The translations under genes and the position numbers were made by a program. A DNA stretch of 8,517 bases from Desulfobacteraceae bacterium. Its GTDB lineage: Bacteria; Desulfobacterota; DSM-4660; Desulfatiglandales; Desulfatiglandaceae. The notes under the pieces are model-generated. The model was not told the DNA's origin. It saw nothing but the letters and a program-made list of their open reading frames with translations, and searched no databases. Shown piece by piece: positions 6,475-8,517 of this stretch; position 1 is the first letter of the stretch, and each line of letters begins with the position of its first letter. The stretch spans positions 4,636,209 to 4,644,725 of the forward strand of contig CP070700.1 in assembly GCA_020349865.1 (NCBI GenBank), read 5' to 3'.

Positions 6475-7773
6475 ATGAAAGAAAGAATCCAGAACTATTT
6501 CAAGGGTAATTACAAATCTTTTTATGAGAAATATCTGCGGTCAATCAAGCAAATTGGCGGGCATGAATACCAGAGCCTTTGTTGTCTTCATCAAGACACT
6601 AAACCAAGTTTCAACTTCAATAACAAGACGGGTCAATACTTCTGTCACGGCTGTAATAAGAAGGGCGATATCTTCCATTTCTACGGAAAGATTAACAGTC
6701 TGAATACTCGGCACGATTTTCGGAAGATCCTCAAAGGCATTGCAAATGATTTTGGTATTTCCTGGGAAGAAAAGAAGTCAAAGATCGTTAAAACGTATGA
6801 CTATCAGGACGCTTCAGGAAAACTACTTTTCCAAGTGGTTCGGATGGATCCAAAGAGCTTCAAGCAGCGACAGCCAGTTGGCAGCGGTTGGACATGGACC
6901 TTAAAAGGCATTAATCCTGTCATCTACAATTTGCCGAATGTACGGAAGGCCAACGAAGTCCTGATAGTGGAGGGGGAGAAAGATTGTGATTTCTTAACGT
7001 CATTGGGCTTTATCGCTACAACCTCCCCTATGGGTGCTAAAAAGTGGCGTGATGAATACAACCAATATCTGCAAGGCAAAGGCATTGTACTGATACCGGA
7101 TAACGATAATGAAGGTCGAGAGCACATGACCAAAGTGGCCCTATCATTAAACGGAACTGCTAAAAGCCTTAAATGGATTGACCTTCCTGGGTTGCCAAGC
7201 AAAGGGGACGTAAGCGATTGGGTGGCGAAGTTTGAGCCTAAAGAGGAAGCAGCAGAACGTCTTGCCGTGATGATTGATCGGGCAGACTTTTACGAACCAC
7301 CAAAAAAGAAAAGCTTTGAAGATGTCATTGTAAGTACAAGCGAATTAATCAAAATGGATATCCCGGAAAAACAAACCTTGCTCAATCCATGGTTAAAAGA
7401 GGACCAAATCGACCTTGGAACTGGTGGAAGAGGTATCGGTAAAAGCTGGTTGGGCTTAAGCGTAGTAAATGCAGTTTCAAAAGGTGAAGCTTTCGGACCC
7501 TGGGAGTGCAAAAAGTCTGTTCCCTGCCTATTTCTTGATGGGGAAATGTCGGCCTCCGATATTATAGAACGCATTACCGCCCTCGACCTTCATTCAGAAC
7601 GACCAAATCCCTTATATATCTACTCCGATGCCCTTGCAAATCAGTATGGCTTACCAAGAGCCCACCTTGCCAATGAAAGTTGGCGTCTGAAGATGAAATC
7701 CATCCTATTAGCCAGGAAAATCAAGTTTTGGGTTATCGACAACCTTGCTTCCCTTGCCAGTGGTATTGACTAA
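6475..7773 (+). CDS. primase (CHC2 zinc finger, TOPRIM) fused to RepA-like ATPase, cut short by in-frame TAA
   Basis: A 432-residue product that would synthesise primers and load or act as a helicase at a mobile-element origin. The N-terminal CHC2-type zinc finger has C36, H39, C57 and C60. A TOPRIM domain follows, with the acidic residues of VEGEKD (E166) and IPDNDNEG (D209, D211). A RecA/RepA-fold ATPase begins near 285 with Walker A GGRGIGKS (317-324), the LFLDGEM motif (352-358, catalytic Glu E357) and Walker B FWVIDN (418-423). The frame then hits TAA at 7771-7773, nine residues after N423, removing the rest of the ATPase. The next codons stay in frame and encode exactly the missing part, so the original gene was about 601 codons (6475-8280). 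The ATG is preceded by AAGGG at 7 nt. Primase activity could survive in the short form; the ATPase should not. Confidence 0.85.
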   Translation: MKERIQNYFKGNYKSFYEKYLRSIKQIGGHEYQSLCCLHQDTKPSFNFNNKTGQYFCHGCNKKGDIFHFYGKINSLNTRHDFRKILKGIANDFGISWEEKKSKIVKTYDYQDASGKLLFQVVRMDPKSFKQRQPVGSGWTWTLKGINPVIYNLPNVRKANEVLIVEGEKDCDFLTSLGFIATTSPMGAKKWRDEYNQYLQGKGIVLIPDNDNEGREHMTKVALSLNGTAKSLKWIDLPGLPSKGDVSDWVAKFEPKEEAAERLAVMIDRADFYEPPKKKSFEDVIVSTSELIKMDIPEKQTLLNPWLKEDQIDLGTGGRGIGKSWLGLSVVNAVSKGEAFGPWECKKSVPCLFLDGEMSASDIIERITALDLHSERPNPLYIYSDALANQYGLPRAHLANESWRLKMKSILLARKIKFWVIDNLASLASGID

Positions 7774-7776
7774 AAC

Positions 7777-8280
7777 TTGAAAAAGGATTGGGACCCCATC
7801 AACCAATGGCTTTTGGAGTTACGCTTCGCGGGAATTACTACCCTTATGCTGCATCATACAAATAAAGAAGGCACACAGAGAGGTACTTCAGCCCGGGAAG
7901 ATAATATTGATATCAGCATAATGCTGAAAAGTGCGCGGGATTATACTCCTGAAGATGGAGCCCGGTTTATCGTGCATTTCACCAAGCAGCGAATACCCAC
8001 TAAAGACTTTCACTTAATATCAGATACGGAATTCAAGCTTATTCAGGAGGAAGGTCAACGCCATGTCTGGTCTTGGCAGAATGTTAGAAAAGAAACCAAA
8101 AACGAGATCTTGAGAATGCTCGATGAAGGGATATCGCAAACTGATATTAAAGATATACTCGGCGTTCACAAGGGAACAGTCAGTAAAATACGAAAACAAG
8201 CAATCCAGGATGATCTTTTGACCCCAGAAAACAAGCTCACACAGCAAGGGTTTATAGCCGTAAATGAGCATGAAATTTAG
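7777..8280 (+). pseudogene. C-terminal part of the primase-ATPase, in frame after the TAA
   Basis: This is the 168-codon continuation of the preceding gene in the same frame, with no further stop until 8278-8280. The first sense codon after the stop is AAC at 7774; the first possible start is the TTG at 7777, which has no ribosome site. Numbering from that TTG, residues 20-31 (ITTLMLHHTNKE) supply the RecA-fold strand with the HH and K sensor residues. QRGTSAREDNID (34-45) is the conserved segment holding the likely arginine finger of RepA-like ATPases. Residues 118-142 (SQTDIKDILGV, GTVSKIRK) form a helix-turn-helix that could bind DNA. A single G-to-T change of GAA to TAA would explain the break. 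Separate translation is unlikely, so the second half is expressed only if the stop is read through. Confidence 0.7.
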
Positions 8281-8345
8281 GCAACTTTTGAGGCAACTCG
8301 GTAAGCCTGAGTTGACAGTCAACTTTTTAGTCAACTTTAGTCAAC
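8281..8345. repeat. cluster of CAAC repeats with helical spacing (iteron or operator candidate)
   Basis: Directly after the primase-ATPase stop, GTCAAC occurs at 8318-8323, 8330-8335 and 8340-8345, and inverted as GTTGAC at 8311-8316. Related GCAACT copies lie at 8281 and 8293. Spacings between direct copies are 10-12 bp, one helical turn. GTTGAC-A-GTCAAC is a perfect 13-bp palindrome, and CAACTC/GAGTTG (8294-8314) forms a stem of about 8 bp. Origin iterons, an operator array or a weak terminator (a T5 tract follows at 8324-8328) are the options. Confidence 0.55.
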
Positions 8346-8352
8346 CGATATC

Positions 8353-8379
8353 GTGCAAGTTATTACCTAAATCTTGCAC
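8353..8379. repeat. inverted repeat GTGCAAG...CTTGCAC
   Basis: GTGCAAG (8353-8359) and CTTGCAC (8373-8379) are perfect inverted repeats separated by 13 nt. The 8-bp palindrome CGATATCG (8346-8353) abuts the left arm. The spacer, read on the minus strand together with flanking bases, is a copy of the GATTTAGG motif found again at 8417 and 8441. A dimeric regulator site or part of a replication origin is plausible. Confidence 0.5.
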
Positions 8380-8416
8380 ACCGAGGTAAATGTAGCGTTT
8401 CAAAGGAAAGTGGACA

Positions 8417-8455
8417 GATTTAGGGAATAAATAAGAGACGGTTTTAGGGTATAAT
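8417..8455 (+). promoter_or_regulatory. TATAAT promoter overlapped by direct repeats TTTAGGGWATAA
   Basis: TTTAGGGAATAA (8419-8430) and TTTAGGGTATAA (8443-8454) match at 11 of 12 bases, 24 bp apart. The second copy overlaps a perfect -10 box TATAAT (8450-8455), 23 nt before the ATG at 8479. No acceptable -35 box lies 16-18 bp upstream, which would fit a promoter that depends on, or is blocked by, a protein bound to the repeats. Confidence 0.45.
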
Positions 8456-8478
8456 AACCTCAAAGAAAGGGGGAACGA

Positions 8479-8517
8479 ATGGAACCTAAAACCAGTAAAA
8501 GCCCTGAATCTGTTGTC
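8479..8517 (+). CDS. start of an unidentified gene, cut by the window end
   Basis: The ATG at 8479 follows a strong ribosome site, AAGGGGG, 5 nt upstream (8467-8473) and a TATAAT box at 8450. Only 13 codons (MEPKTSKSPESVV) fit in the window, too few to name a family. It has its own promoter, separate from the primase transcript, and is in the same direction as the accessory module. Confidence 0.6.
   Translation, partial: MEPKTSKSPESVV

Noticed and set aside
8281..8478. CRISPR array
   Set aside because: Repeat units are 6-12 bp with 10-24 bp spacing and some are inverted, which does not fit CRISPR repeats and spacers.

Overview
The window looks like a chromosomal segment of an anaerobic bacterium, most likely a Desulfobacterota (deltaproteobacterial) relative. 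This rests only on gene content: a Liv-type ABC transporter operon ending in an acyl-CoA ligase, next to a primase/RepA-like mobile-element replication module. No rRNA, tRNA or other phylogenetic marker is present, so the assignment is tentative.

Layout. (1) Positions 1-446 carry no gene. They hold a 226-bp structure bounded by 34-bp, almost perfect inverted repeats (67-292) and a 12-bp palindrome. (2) Positions 447-5484 form one minus-strand operon, read livH, livM, livG, livF, AMP-forming acyl-CoA ligase. Junctions are 4-nt gaps, an ATGA overlap and a zero-gap junction, so the genes are surely co-transcribed. It supplies two permeases and two ATPases of a hydrophobic-amino-acid/carboxylate uptake system plus an enzyme that could activate the imported acid to its CoA thioester. 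No periplasmic binding protein (livK) lies in the window. (3) Positions 5485-5862 are an AT-rich divergent control region with a plausible minus-strand liv promoter, 11-bp tandem repeats and a plus-strand TTGACA promoter. (4) From about 5863 rightwards, on the plus strand, is the accessory module: a large hairpin with a T8 tract (terminator or attenuator), a TATAAT promoter with repeated CCGGTCAG boxes, a 66-aa Cro/CI-like HTH protein, a 49-aa basic protein of unknown role, and a CHC2 zinc finger/TOPRIM primase fused to a RepA-like RecA-fold ATPase. After it come a dense repeat region (8281-8478) resembling iterons or operators, and the first 13 codons of a further gene.

The primase-ATPase gene is split by one in-frame TAA immediately after Walker B. 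The downstream 168 codons remain open and still encode the rest of the ATPase fold and a C-terminal HTH, so this is either a very recent nonsense mutation, a sequence error or a recoded stop. No integrase, att site or element boundary was found, so phage, satellite, plasmid and ICE origins cannot be separated. The points most worth following are the interrupted primase-ATPase, the long inverted-repeat element at the left edge, the possible leader RNA at 5795-5945 and the repeat families at 8281-8455.
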